Below are positions 1 through 11,156 of a stretch of 64,000 nucleotides of DNA, piece by piece. Under the pieces are notes generated by a model that worked only from the letters and a program-made list of their open reading frames with translations, made no database searches and was not told the origin of the DNA. Source of the DNA: Litsea cubeba (Eukaryota > Streptophyta > Magnoliopsida > Laurales > Lauraceae); NCBI GenBank assembly GCA_012931725.1, contig CM022946.1, forward strand, positions 74,802,189 to 74,866,188. Reading direction: 5' to 3'. Numbering within the stretch: position 1 is the stretch's first letter; each line of letters begins with the position of its first letter. Made by a program: the position numbers and the translations under genes.

Positions 1-12
1 CGCGGTCCATCA
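1..12 (-). repeat. Terminal 12 bp of an inverted Tat-family LTR
   Basis: The first 12 bases are the exact reverse complement of the TGATGGACCGCG terminus shared by the five LTRs at 8698, 12210, 18841, 48703 and 63736. From base 13 on, the sequence matches the upstream region of the antisense gene seen at 22131 onward. An element of this family therefore sits just left of the window, opposite in orientation to X, Y and Z. CCCTC at 13-17 is the likely right-hand target duplication. Only 12 bp are visible, but the match ends exactly where homology to Z begins. Confidence 0.6.
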
Positions 13-126
13 CCCTCATGATATCTTTCTTTTGGGAAAGAATCTTTCTGATTTATTTCTTTTGGTAAGGTTACTAAGTAGTATCACTTACCTCTTTCTT
101 TTTTCCTTCTTTGGTTTGCTCTCTTC

Positions 127-134
127 TATAAAAG
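127..134 (+). promoter_or_regulatory. TATA box of antisense gene, copy Z
   Basis: TATAAAAG lies about 120 bp upstream of the exon 1 ATG at 252. The same octamer is at the same distance in Y (22245-22252). In X it is at 12202-12209, separated from its gene by solo LTR B. Conservation in all three copies supports a dedicated plus-strand promoter. Confidence 0.65.
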
Positions 135-251
135 CAAAGAGGAGGTTTGATCTCTTACTCTTATTGCTTTCTTTTGCAAAAATCCCAAGAGGGCTTCAAG
201 ACCAAGAGTTCTTCTTTAAGATCTTCAAGACTGTCTTCTTCTTCTCCATCA

Positions 252-3200
252 ATGGCTTCAAGTAAGTTCCCTTTTCCAAGAAAACTCCATTGTAGGAGAA
301 AAAAAGTTTTTTTTTTGTTTCTTTTCTTTTCTTTTCTTCGTTTTCTTTTCTTTTACACGTGTTTTATCTTTTTTTTTACACACACGTGTTTTCTTTTTTT
401 TTCTCATGCTTTCTTCTTTTTCTTTTTGCACGTTTTTTTTTCTTTTGTGGGCCGTACGGACAGATCCGTACGGATCTGGCCGTACAACCACGTGGCCTGT
501 GGGCCAGTCCCCTTTTTTTTGTTTCTTTTTTTTTCTTTTCGTTCTCCCTTTTTTTTTAGAAAGTTTCTTCTCTTTTTTTTTTCGCTCATCATGATAATGG
601 ATTTTTTGGCAATCCAAGATGTTCATGCATGTATTTTTTTTGTAAATTGAATTTGTAGCATGATGTGATAGCATACCTAAAAGTTATTGCAAATTTGGGA
701 ATTTAGAGCTCGCAGCGATGTTGAGCCCTTCCTGATTTTGAGGAGACTTTGAGGTTTCGAAAGTTTGGAGTTTTGGAGCTCGCAGCAATGTTGAGCCCAT
801 CTTCAAGCTTTCTATTTCTTTCAGGGTATTTCCTTTTTTTTTGGAATTGCACCGGAATCATGTCAAAATTTCGCCAGATTTCTTTTTTTTTTAGCAAAAT
901 TCTGTCATTTTGATGATTGATCTTTTTCTTTTCCAACCTTTGCAGGTGGTTCCTCCAGAATGAACAAGGGTAAAGAGCTTGCTACAACCGTACCTCATCG
1001 ATCTGCTAGATCTTCTAATCCGGTCGTTTAGCAGGCTTGGGAGAAGGTCCAATATGTTGAGAGAAACATCGAAGAGTGTGACTCCCTCAATAGAGATGAG
1101 ATGAGGCAGCGACTAATCGCTCTCAAGAGTGACGAATTTTATAAGATCATGGTAAGCAATCGTAATTGGGTGATGGACGATCAGAGGGTTTTGCCCAAGC
1201 CTACCATCTTCTTTAGTGATGCAGTCCTTGACGACATGACATGCCAGAGGAGATGTTTTCAGTTCTCTTACATAGTTGATGGTGAGAAGAGAATCGTTGT
1301 TACCCGGTCGACGTTTGATCGCACCGTCTCGATCATGAGTCTTTCTCCCATGTGCTCTAAGAGAGAAGATCCTCTAAGTTGGGTGAAGAGGACAAATGTA
1401 ATCAAGATCGGGGTTTTTGTAGGCGGTTCTCCTGGATATGCGGAGAAGTCGCCTGCTAACATGGACATGTTAATGTCGGCCAGTGGCTACCAGGGCTCTG
1501 ATTATCTATCGGTCGATTTGGGACCGGTGGGCCTTGTCATTTTCAGTGGTGACGGCAGTAATTGGGTGAAGCCTTTTCGACTTCATGGCCGTTTCAATGC
1601 TGTCTCTGAGTGGAAGTCGTGGACTGATAGTGTCCTGCTGATTGGTGGCCCCGTTTTGAAGGAAGCCAGGATTTTTGATGCGGTCCGCGCATTTAGGGAG
1701 ACCGTGATCTTTTCCGACGAGGGCTTCATGGCTATGTTGGAGTCATTCTTTCCACAAACCAATACCTTTGTTATGACGAATGGTGAGATTGGTTTCTCTT
1801 TGAAGGAGCTGAGCGCCATTACTGGATTGCCCATCCTTGGCAGACTCTATGAGGAGTTTATGCCGATCGACAGTGTCCTTGAGGAGCAGTCTGAGGAGTT
1901 CGGGCTTTTATACTTTCAGCTCATCCCCTTCTATGATTTTTTGAAGGAGAAGGAGGGCTCAACAGTAAGATCCAGCAGTTGGAAGAGTTTTTGCTCTTTG
2001 TCTCCCAACTTCTTTGAAAGTGGGGAGCCTTCTGATAGCATGACTCGGGAAGACAGGGCTAAGGATACGGGTTCGAAGAAGATTTTGGCTATGCAAGAAG
2101 AGTTGACAGATATCTTTGCGAGTACAAACGCCATATGTCCTAACATTGCACTGCGTAGAGATCTCGCTATTTACCTCACTTATTGGCTAGGTGAGGCTGC
2201 TTTTACTGGAGGAGATGGAACGCACATCAGGCCGCATTGTATTTTTCTGGCTTGTCAGATGGCGTTTCGAGAGCAGCTTGCTTTGGTGCCAGCTCTTTAC
2301 TCCTATCTGTGTACCGAACTGCAGGCTGCTGCTTTTTTTGGTTCGGCTTGGGGTCCCTATGAATAGGGTATTTTCAGCCCATATCTTTTATTCGTGGTTT
2401 GTATACCACTGTCCTGGCTTCCACCGGCTGTGTGCTGGATAGGGTGATGATCCTCTGATGATTCGATTAGCTAAGGGCAAAGCCGTGGTCGAATCGCTTT
2501 TGTTTGCCCGCATGAGGATCCGACGGTTCAGGGACGTCGAGATGGGGCAGTCTTCAGTGAAGCTTTCTCCGGAGTTCCGGAAGAAGGCTTTTGATTTTTA
2601 TGCCTCCCGTGACTCTACCAGGGCAGGGTCGGGAAGGCATTACTCCTTGACAAATGCAGAGAATGAGTGGCTTTTCAGCATACGTGTCAGCACGATGGTG
2701 TACCGTAGACATCTTTTCGTCAATATCCAGCCGTATGTGCCTTCTCGCTTTGCACTGTAGTTAGGCTTTTGTCAAGGCATTGTTGGAGCGCCTTCGAGTA
2801 TGGTGAAGCGCTTTGGAGGTTTGCAGGATGGCAGAAATGCATGGGCTTTTTATAGTGCTGAAGACACTACTGCAATGATTTCTTATCCTGTGTTGTCGAC
2901 TTTTCGAACTGCCAGCTTCACGTAGTGGTTCGCGGAGAGCTTTTCGGCATATCGAGGGTTTCCATGAAGGAGCTTGATGAAAAGCTATCTTCTAGGAAAA
3001 GGCATTGGAAAGTCGGATGGCGTCCGGTGAGAGGAAGTTTGGGCCTTCCTTTCTTGAGAGAAGCACAAGATAGGCTATCTCGGTGACCAAGGCGTCATTG
3101 GTTCTGAAGCTGTCCGGGAGGTACCTGATGAGGCCTTAGAGCAGCTAGAATAGGAGGAAGCTGAGCTTGATGCTTGGATACAAGCGACACAGAGGCGGGC

Positions 3201-4847
3201 TTCCGTGGAGTCTATTAGCAAGAGTAGACCATCCAGTGAGGAGTCAAGTGGGAAACCTGACTCTGACAGTGGGGCAGGTTCTTCTAGGAGGCAAGCCCGC
3301 AGGGGTAAGAGGAAGAGGAGTCATCCTAGTAGTGAGGGGGCACATGAGGACTCTCCTGACATAGAAGTCCCTCTTACTATCAATGAGGAGGTGCGAGGGA
3401 ATGCTGACGAGCCTCCGGAAAAGAGGAGCCGAAAAGAAGAGACCGACGGTGAAGGTATGATTCTTCCTCTTTCTCTTTCTGTTTCTTTCATGGAATTTTC
3501 CATGTCTTGATTTGCTTTCTCCCCCTGCTGCCTTTTTTAGTAGAGGATGAAGACTTGGCATGCCTGAGGATCCTGCCAATGAGGCGGTGACGGATCCGGT
3601 TGCGGCACCAGAAGAAGAACCGAGGGACTCTAGAGTGATTCCAGAACCTCCAACTGGTATGACTTCTTTTGCTTTCTTTTTTTTATCTGTGGCTTGGTTT
3701 GCTAACATTTTTCTTGTCAACTGACTTGCCACACGATTCTGATGACTTTGAACCATCGATGGACGCAAATATTGACGATGCTTCCGTTGAGTTCATGGAG
3801 GAAGAAAGTGTTCGGCCAGTCGTCGAAGAAGGTATTTTATAGTAATAACCCTGATAATGATTTTTTCTAAACAGGATCATATTCATACCTTTTTGTGTTT
3901 CTTTGGCAGGTTTTGAAGCGACATAGGAGAGTCCATTGATTCATTCAGAACCCGAGCAAGGGATGCCAGAGGTTGATCCGGAGGTAGAGACTCCTGCAAC
4001 CAATTCTGACACGGTGGAGGAGGTACCTCATGCTGAGATTCCCTCCCCAACAGCTCCGACTGGAAAGAGTTCTTTTGTTCCTCTTCCAACGGGGCATGAC
4101 ATGAGCAGCCAACCGACGGAGCGGGGCGAATCTTCAGCTGGGCCATCTCTTCTTTTTGCGAAGAAGGTGGTGGCACGAGTTTTCAGCTCTTGGGTTGAGA
4201 CTCTCCTTTTTGGGCACTTGGATGCCGGATTTGGCATGATCCAGCATGTGCAGGAGATTCTCGGTGATGCCGAAGAGGCTGGTCTGGATGTCACAGGTGC
4301 CAGGGAGATCGTTGATAGGATCATTGCACTGGGTGACAAGTGATTTGAGACCATTGGTTTTGCTGACGACCAGTTCTTCAAGGAGATGTTCCTGGACCCT
4401 GCTGAAAAGGATAAGTCCGACCTGAATGAGGCTACACAAAGCAGGAAGCAGCTAGTCTGAGAGAAGAACTTAGAAGAGCTAGCCATCATTGGGCTAACAC
4501 ATGACCTTAACATCCTTGATAGGGAGGTCGATGAGGCCAGGAAACGTCTTGAGCATTTGAAGGCACAAGTCGCTGTCAAGTGGGCTGCTATAACAGAGGC
4601 TCACGACAGGGAGAGTGCTCTGATTCGCCTGGTTGTAGGTGCTGATCGAGTTCTCGAAAGGAAGTTTCAAGAGGACCAACAATGGCAAACTACTCGGGAT
4701 AAGCTTCCCGGTGTGAAAGAAGGGTTACAGCCTACCCCGGCATCTCATGGGAAGTTCCTGAAGAAGCGTGCCCTGGAAACTCTGGCGGCTGAGGCCAAAA
4801 GTTTGTTTGAGGAGCTGAAACTTTCGCTAGAAGCCATTTTTGGCTAA
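252..4847 (+). pseudogene. Antisense PMD-like gene, copy Z (decayed, 5 exons)
   Basis: Exon 1 is the 10-nt ATGGCTTCAA at 252-261, followed by a GTAAGT donor. Exon 2 starts at 946 after TTTGCAG and ends at 3454. Exon 3 is about 3541-3656, exon 4 begins near 3722, and exon 5 runs from about 3910 to the TAA at 4845-4847. Against X and Y it has in-frame stops at 1029, 2440, 2758 and 3151 (all CAG to TAG), 4341 (TGG to TGA) and 4458 (CGA to TGA). It also has a frameshift near 2337 and a lost acceptor AG before exon 4. It cannot encode a full protein. The longest surviving piece is 1101-2366, covering the start of the PMD-like core. See the Y copy for domain content. Confidence 0.85.
451..497 (+). 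promoter_or_regulatory. Palindrome/G-box cluster in intron 1, copy Z
   Basis: Within T-rich intron 1 lies the perfect 18-bp palindrome CAGATCCGTACGGATCTG (461-478), followed by CCACGTGG (488-495), a G-box core. Further CACGTG cores are at about 356 and 383. The cluster recurs at the same place in X and Y. Any transcription-factor role is inferred. Confidence 0.5.
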
Positions 4848-5933
4848 GTTCCTGATTTGTTGTAGTAGAAACTATCCTTCTCTTCTTTTTTTTTTTGGTA
4901 CCACATGTATTTTTTTTGTAGTGCTTGTGAACACTTTTTTTTTTGGTACCGCATGTATTTTTTGGTACTCTTTTTTTTGTTTTCCCTACTCTCACTTAAA
5001 TCTTTTTGTGATGAAAGTAATTGCTAAATGGGATACTTTCTTTTTTTTTTCCCTATGCTCACTTAAATCTTTTTTAGATGAAAGCAATTGCTAAATGGAA
5101 TTTGATCAAAAGTTTATCATTTTATGAAAATCTTTTGTCAAATGATTGTTTTGGCATAGGAGCCAGATTTTGTTTGTGGCATGAGAGCCGATTTTGGCAT
5201 GAGAGCCGATTTTTTGTGGCATTGATAGCCGAGTTTGTGGCATTGATAGCTGGGTTTTTTGAAAGCCAAGTTTTGGTTGGTGGCATTGATAGCCGGTTTG
5301 CTGGCATTTATAGCCGATTTTGGTGGCATTTATAGCTGATTTGTGGCATCTATAGCCAGTTTTGGTGGCATTTATAGCCGGCTTTGGTTTTCAAACTTGC
5401 AAGTATCGACTAAAAGTCGCCTCCCTGCTGAATGGTCTTACAAGTATCGATGGAATGTCGCATCCTTGCTTATTCGGTTGCAAGTATCGATGGAATGTCG
5501 CATCCTCGCGGATTTGGGTGCAAGTATCGATGGAATGTCGCATCCTTGCTTTTCAAAAATTTTGGTTTTGCGGGTACTGACTTGGTGTCGTTTCCCCACG
5601 ATTTTTGAAATTTACGGATGTTGCATCGCCATGATTTTTTTCTATTTTGCAAGTATCGACGAAATGTTGCTTCCCTGCGATTTTGGAAGTATTGAACATG
5701 GTTTGCATTCTTCCGATTTGTGTGAGTATCGACTAAGCGTCGCTTCCCCGCGGTTTTTTGAAAAACCATTTTTTTTTGTTTAAAGACACGAGGGTCGTAA
5801 GTTTTGTCCTAAAACCATTTTGGCAGTAAAAGGCATGGTGGACTAGGGTAGAAATCCCTGAATCCGGATTTTGTTTCAAACCATGAATGTTGGGTTCAAG
5901 GATTGAAAATTTTGGTTAAGTTAGGGAGAGGTT
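4848..5933. repeat. Region downstream of the antisense gene in Z, two minisatellite blocks
   Basis: There is no gene here. Bases 4870-5060 hold T-rich stretches with repeated GGTACC-type units. At 5155-5395 a roughly 20-25 bp unit (GGCATTGATAGCCGGTTT-like) repeats about ten times. At 5398-5570 a roughly 30-50 bp unit containing GTATCGATGGAATGTCGCAT repeats. From 5580 on, degenerate relatives of the second unit lead to the junction at 5933. In X and Y the same order continues into the 3' end of pol. Confidence 0.75.
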
Positions 5934-6273
5934 TGTGAGGCCCCACCCCTGGTGGGCCCTCAGTTTGAATTTGAATACTATATATTAGCCTAAGTATTTT
6001 AATTATACTAATTATGGGGTTTAGTTAAGGGTAATTATGTATTTTCCTAGGATTAGTCTAGTTGTGTAATTAGTAGAGTCAATAGGGTGTCTTTTGTTAA
6101 TTTCAGAGTGAGTTAGTTTGTTAGAGGCCCTAGCTAGAAATTAGTAATTACCATAGGGGGTGTCCACTAAAGAATCTTCTAGAACCCACCCAAAGACCAA
6201 AATGCCCTTGGTCCTAACCCTAATTCTATTTAAACTAAAAAGCTACTTTTGTCCCTGGCCCTAAAACCCAACC

Positions 6274-6280
6274 TATATAA
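6274..6280 (+). promoter_or_regulatory. TATA box in W
   Basis: CCTATATAAACG about 340 bp into W, followed by a pyrimidine-rich stretch, resembles the U3/R boundary of a plant LTR. Confidence 0.4.
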
Positions 6281-7039
6281 ACGAAGCCCCCATTTCCAAA
6301 CGAAGGCTACTACTCATCTCTTTCATTTCCTTCTTTCTCTCTTCCTTCCCCATTTTCCCTCCAATTTCCCATCTCCCTCTCATCTCCCCTCTCTCGTTCT
6401 CTCTATATGGGTTCTAAGAAGAAGAAAGCCACTGCCGACCTGTTACTGTAACTTATATTGGGACTTCTTTCTCTTCTCACTTCGGTCATCCCTTCCACTT
6501 CCTTCAAATCAGGTGAATACCCCCTTCTAGTTCAATTCCATTAGAAAATTCTCTTTCTCTCTCTGGATCTCATTCCTTACAGAAGTTCTCTTGTGGGAAT
6601 GGGTGTAGGAGTAGAAATCTCTATAGATTTGCGATTTTGGGGCTGATCGTGTGTTTGGGATACCATAGAGCTGGGACTGTCTTTTACCGGATTCGATCTC
6701 TGTTTTCTCTTTCATTTCCTTCTTGTATTGATCAAGGCAAGTGCAATATGCTTATTTAATATAGATTGTGTGTTTACTGTCTTTCATTCTTTATATTTCT
6801 GTTTAGATGATGTTAGGACTGCCAGATTTACCTTTGAGCATGTTTTCATGGACGACCGGCCATTGATGGATGGGTTAATCTCATTTGGAAGATCAATGGC
6901 CCGTGGTTTGGATGGTTGGGTGCATATTGGAGTGCTCTTCTTATTTCTGGATGTTTTATGGAGTTTGGATGAGAATGGTTGAACTCTGGTTGAAGAAGGA
7001 AACCGGAATTCTGGAGTTGCAGAGTGTCTCTGTGCCTTG

Positions 7040-7480
7040 ATGGCCGACCTACGCACTACCAAGCTCCGCACTAGCCGAGCTCAGCACTACCGAGCTCCGC
7101 ACTACCCGAGCTCAGCACTACCGAGCTCCGCACTGACCGAGCTCTACACTAGCCGAGCTCAGTGTTGTAAAGCTCAGTGTTGATCGAACTCAGTGTTCTG
7201 CCGAGTACAATGCTCAGGCCAAGATCCGCGTTTAGGCCGAGCTCAGTGTTTAGGCCGAGCTCAGTGTCTTGGCCGAGCCCAGTGTTATGGCCGAGCTTAG
7301 TGTTTTACCGAGCTCAGTGCCAGACCGAGCTCAGCGCTTGATCGAACTCAATGCCTGACCGAGCTCAATGCTTTACCGAACTTAGCTGGGTGACCGAATT
7401 GAGCTAGGTGCTTTGCCCAGCTCTGCTGGGTGACCGAGCTGAGTGTTCAATTGAGCTCAAGTGCTTAGCCGAACTCCGAG
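7040..7480. repeat. Degenerate short tandem repeat in W (CCGAGCTCAGTG units)
   Basis: About 25 imperfect units of 13-20 bp centred on CCGAGCTC(A/C)G fill this stretch. GAGCTC is itself palindromic. Spacing is irregular and there is no coding potential. Confidence 0.75.
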
Positions 7481-8324
7481 CTGGATTCCGAAAAAGCGGG
7501 ATTCCAACAAAGGAGACTAGAACCTGGGACATTCCCTTTAGCCAGAGCTTTCAGTGTGCACGGCCAAGTATCCAGGCCAGGCGGTTAGTCGAACCCACAT
7601 GAACTTCTGGGCAATCAGGCATTGCCTGCAAGGTGTTTGCTTCTCTGATCCCAGTGTGCCGAGCTGACCGCCCAGGCCAGGAGGTCGGCTGAGCACACTG
7701 TGTACAATGACACTTCCCATATTCTAATTTCTATTGTTGTAATCATGTATGGGGGGCCCATTGAGCATCCAAATAGACTTCCATCATTGTGCCAACCACG
7801 AGCCGATGGTGTGGCTCAACTTTGACTCTTGGGGTCCACTAATTAAGGTCCAGGTTATGTAATCTAAGATGATTCGACCTTTATACGTTACCAGTGATGC
7901 ACATAACTTCTGAGCACCAAACACAGTATTCCTTAGCATCTGTGGTTTCACTTAAAGATCGAATTACCTGAGATAGACCTGAATCTGAAAGTGGATCATT
8001 TACTTAGGTTGGGCTGTTGATATCTCCCATTGATCGTTGTACTTGGAGATTCATCTCCCTCATATTATTACTGTAAGTGTAAAAATCGTGACTCACAAGA
8101 TTAGGGGTGCCTGATAGGACTTATCCAATGAGGTTGGGAAGATCTGCTGCCTCAAAGCCTGAAAGGGAAGATCAAACAGTCAGAGGACCCTAGCCTGGGC
8201 GGTGCAAGGCTCTCCGATGCCTAAGTCAGTATATGAACTGGAACAAAGGAAGGAGAGGAAAAAGAGAGGCAGAGTGACGACTCTCAAGTGTGTAGGTTGC
8301 GTACCTCGCTTATGGAATGGGGTC

Positions 8325-8334
8325 CTATTTATAG
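8325..8334 (-). promoter_or_regulatory. Minus-strand TATA box in the right part of W
   Basis: CTATTTATAG reads CTATAAATAG on the minus strand. This is the same motif as the LTR TATA boxes of X and Y, here in unrelated flanking sequence. It suggests that 8090-8697 is part of an LTR transcribed from the minus strand. Confidence 0.4.
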
Positions 8335-8976
8335 AGGACTCTGGATGATATTTTGGATGATATTTTGGTGTGGGTCCCTTGATTTGATAGGGAAGGCCTT
8401 ATCAGCCGACAAAGTAATAAATGCGGTCCATTACAGCCCACATTGCATTTAATGTCAGTCGGATCAGCCCACATTGCATTTAATGCATGTCATGTTGGGC
8501 CATATCATGTTGGACGCCTTTGGCGGTAGAGGTCCCATCGGATCCATCCTCGGGCCTTGCCCTGATTTGGCTGCAGCCGCTGGATGCCGCCCTGTCAGCG
8601 ATCTGGCGAAGATTGTGGACCGCTGGATGTCGCATCTGTCCTACTGGCTCGCGCCCCTATTCTGCCTCGTGTCTGATGATGTGGCGGGCGTGGGGCGTGA
8701 TGGACCGCGCTCCTGCTCGGTTCCTACCGAGGTGTCGACGGACGTGGGAGTCCGTCGGGTCCGACCCTTTTCGTAACCAGGGGGGCAGGGGCGTGCATCA
8801 ACATTTCTTTTTTTGTGTGGGTGTGCCAGATTTTCTATTTTACTTGGAATTGCAAGTGGTGATCCGGAGATCAATCTTCGCAAGTAAAAAGGAAATCAAC
8901 TTCTTTCAAGTTTTCCATTGCACATATATTTAAGAAAAAGAGACATTTTTCTTGCTTTGCCGTGAAAGGCGATTTT

Positions 8977-9056
8977 TTTGGCATTTATAGCCGATTTTGG
9001 CGTTTATAGCCGATTTTTGGCATTTATAGCCGATTTTGGCGTTTATAGCCGATTTA
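8977..9056. repeat. Four-unit minisatellite in LTR A
   Basis: A 19-20 bp unit, GGCRTTTATAGCCGATTTT, occurs four times. On the minus strand each unit reads GGCTATAAA. B and D also have four units (12484-12559, 48984-49063); C has three (about 19125-19180). Confidence 0.85.
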
Positions 9057-9385
9057 CAATCCTTATCAATAATGAAAGACAAGAGTTGTGATTTTTGTCT
9101 CTTTTGAAAAAATACAAACTACAATGAAAAGCAAGAAAAGGAGGGTCTAACTTCTCAGGAGATTGTGGGGGACTCGTTTAGATTGACGGTCGCAAGCCAT
9201 ATGTGGGCTTCGCCATCATCCATGCAGATGAGAACAGAGGATGCTATTGATTCGCTTGGCTTGGCTATAACCTCAGGTTTTTAGAGGACAAAGACCAAAA
9301 GGAGGTCCTATGTCCAATAAAAAGCCGAGTAGACGGGCTGAAAAGCCACATCTAAGCCATTGGAGGCAGGAGGAGAAGGCAAGGA

Positions 9386-9410
9386 CCTTGGGGGGGGGTA
9401 CCCCCCAAGG
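9386..9410. repeat. G-run/C-run palindrome in LTR A
   Basis: CCTTG, a run of G, a central GGTACC, then a run of C and CAAGG form a near-perfect hairpin. It occurs in B (12894-12918), C (19511-19531) and D (49391-49413) with different run lengths. Confidence 0.75.
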
Positions 9411-9565
9411 GACTTTTGTCACCTTGTAGCGGTGGTCGATGTAGAACTTCCGCAGAGTTTTCTCTCTTAGATTTCTGATGCCTCTTTCTGTCTGAGTTTC
9501 TGGATTTTCTGCAGTCTATTGTCTGTGTGTCTGCTGTTGTTGTTTTTTCTTCTTGGAGAGCTCTC

Positions 9566-9575
9566 CTATTTATAG
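9566..9575 (-). promoter_or_regulatory. Sense-promoter TATA box, LTR A
   Basis: CTATAAATAG on the minus strand, conserved in B (13069-13078), C (19665-19674) and D (49547-49556). Its place well inside the LTR fits a U3/R boundary. Confidence 0.6.
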
Positions 9576-11145
9576 GCTTTTAGGTAGCCATTTAGGAGGG
9601 TTTATGGGCTTTTATTGTCATTAAGCCGCATAATGGGAGGAGTTACAAAATTGAATTTTTTATTTTGTAACTCCTTTTTCTTGGCTTCTAATTGGCCGGA
9701 GGAGATTGAGGGCATTTAATCGCCTTTAATCGCCATGATGGAGGAGTTTCATGGGTTAAATGCCATGAATTTCTCGACTTGTAACTCCCGGATGCTTGCT
9801 TCTGATTGGGCCGTCCGAAGAAATGGATTAATGACTGTAATAAAGCTAGTCAATTAATCGCATTAAGTGGTCGCCGAGCATCTGAAGAGTCGCGGGCCGT
9901 GCCGCGTCTTTTGGGATTCCTCTGTCGATGATCATCAATGGATCTTCATGTAGATCGACATCAGATGACCATGTAATTTCAGGTGTTTGTTGCCGACAGC
10001 GGGTCGGTGCCATCTGTCCTGTCGATTTCTCGATCGGTCGGGTAGAAAGCACACTTTTTTTGGTTGATCGGGTGGCGATCAATATTGTTTTCAATACTCT
10101 TGATGATTGACCCGTGTTTTGGACGGATGTCAGAGGATTTGGTGTCTCAAAAGTATGAATTTTGGAAAGTACCAGAGGCTGGGCGCTTCGAATCGCGAAA
10201 AACGGCGAAAAAACGGGGTTTCCGGGGGCTTCCCGGCGACCCCGGGCTCCAATCGCAGGGGTCTGCGACCCTGGGGGGTTTTCCCCCCTTTTTGTCCCGT
10301 TTTGTGTCCGTTTTTGCTGTTTTTCGATTCTTTTTTCTTCTGTATTTTTCCTTGAATTTTGACCATTTATTGGCCTGATTTCCCTGTAGGAAACCTGATG
10401 AGAATCCTTGCATTTTATTTTGCAAAGTTTCCAATTTCCCGAGAAAGCCGAAGACTTTGTCGTGCAGAGCTGCCGATTTTCCGTCAGAAGCTGAAACTGG
10501 GTCAAACGATGTCGGAATGACCTAAAATTTTGTGTGAAGCCTCCTGAGCAATAAATAAGACCAACATAGGCTTTTGTTTGAGTTTTGAAGCCTTTTGGGG
10601 TCCTATCACTAGTAGACTCGCTTTTGTCGCGATGAAGATGTCGCGGTTTGATGTGCGGTCAACCGATGTCCGATTGACTTGAAATTTGACAGGGAACCTA
10701 TTGGAGTCATTTTAAGATGATCCATAGGCCCTGTCTTGGAAACCATGGTCTTGGAGAGCTTTGCCGCTGAGAGGCCTGATTTAGCTGTTCGAGGGTTGAT
10801 GTAGGGTCAAACGTTGTCGGTTTGACTCGAAACTTGACGTGGAGCCTTTTAGAAGTATTTTGAGACCATCCATCGGCTCTGAACGAAGATTTGGTGTCTC
10901 CGATGCTTTTGCCGCCGAGAGCTCCTTTTCGGCTGTCGGAGAAGCAAAGTTAGGCCAAATGATTTTGAAATGGCCCGAAACTTCTTGTGTACTCCTCTTT
11001 TAGCTGTCTTGAAGGATCTTGCAGTTTTTGTTTGATTTTGACAAGATTTGATTTTTGGAAGTAGCATTGCCTATTTATGGCAGGTTGCGACTTCATGTAG
11101 CTCTTTAGATCTTGAAGAGGCAAAGTGACATTTTTGGTGTCAACA

Positions 11146-11156
11146 AATGCCCCCTC
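11146..11156 (-). other. Polypurine tract of X
   Basis: On the minus strand, GAGGGGGCATT lies directly before the LTR start TGTTGAC. It is the expected plus-strand primer site next to a 3' LTR, and it fixes the element's sense as the minus strand. Confidence 0.75.

Larger units (their letters stand above)
13..5933 (-). mobile_element. Element Z: fragment of a Tat-type Ty3/gypsy element (antisense-gene region)
   Basis: This stretch is collinear with 22131-26277 plus 37386-39436 of element Y and with the matching parts of X. It holds the promoter region and all five exons of the antisense gene, then the minisatellite blocks that lead to pol. Homology stops at 5933, where a TGTGAGGCCC sequence interrupts it; the uninterrupted sequence continues at 39436 and 52817. 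No LTR or gag-pol of Z is in the window. Z is the most decayed copy and the oldest layer of the stack. Confidence 0.85.
5934..8697. mobile_element. Element W: unclassified LTR-like sequence splitting Z and split by X
   Basis: The sequence starts TGTGAGGCCC right after Z is broken, so AGGTT at 5929-5933 is a candidate target duplication. A TATATAA box follows at 6274. It ends where X inserts at 8698. No coding domain, primer-binding site or matching right end was found, and the short open frames inside show no recognisable motif. The part after about 8090 looks different: it has a TATA box on the minus strand (8325-8334), so it could belong to a second element. The rest of W presumably lies beyond the right edge of the window. 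Confidence 0.5.
8698..11145 (-). repeat. LTR A (3' LTR of X)
   Basis: This 2448-bp repeat begins TGATGGACC and ends GTGTCAACA on the plus strand, i.e. TGTTGACAC...GGTCCATCA in element sense. It matches B, C, D and the visible part of E. It contains a four-unit minisatellite (8977-9056), a G-run palindrome, a minus-strand TATA box and a GC-rich segment around 10200-10290. No genuine gene lies inside; the open frames are chance frames. Confidence 0.92.

Noticed and set aside
258..674. Lys/Phe-rich open frames on both strands around 147-674, 14525-15078 and 22303-22822
   Set aside because: They are translations of T-rich homopolymer tracts in intron 1 and have no codon structure or conservation.
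1101..4847. The PMD-like gene as a host gene captured once by chance
   Set aside because: It is present in Z, X and Y at the same place relative to pol and LTRs, so it is a standing part of the element.
5155..5395. CRISPR-like array of short repeats
   Set aside because: Units and spacers are both repeated and degenerate, and the genome is a plant; this is a minisatellite.
6728..6982. 84-codon frame in W, and 7408-7602
   Set aside because: They have no motif, no neighbouring gene structure and lie partly in tandem repeats.
9846..10505. 219-codon minus-strand frame in LTR A and similar frames in B and D
   Set aside because: They cross the LTR GC-rich segment, have no known domain and are broken differently in each LTR.
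8698..11145. Plus-strand sense for the giant elements, following the antisense gene
   Set aside because: Gag-pol, PBS, polypurine tract and LTR TATA boxes all read on the minus strand.
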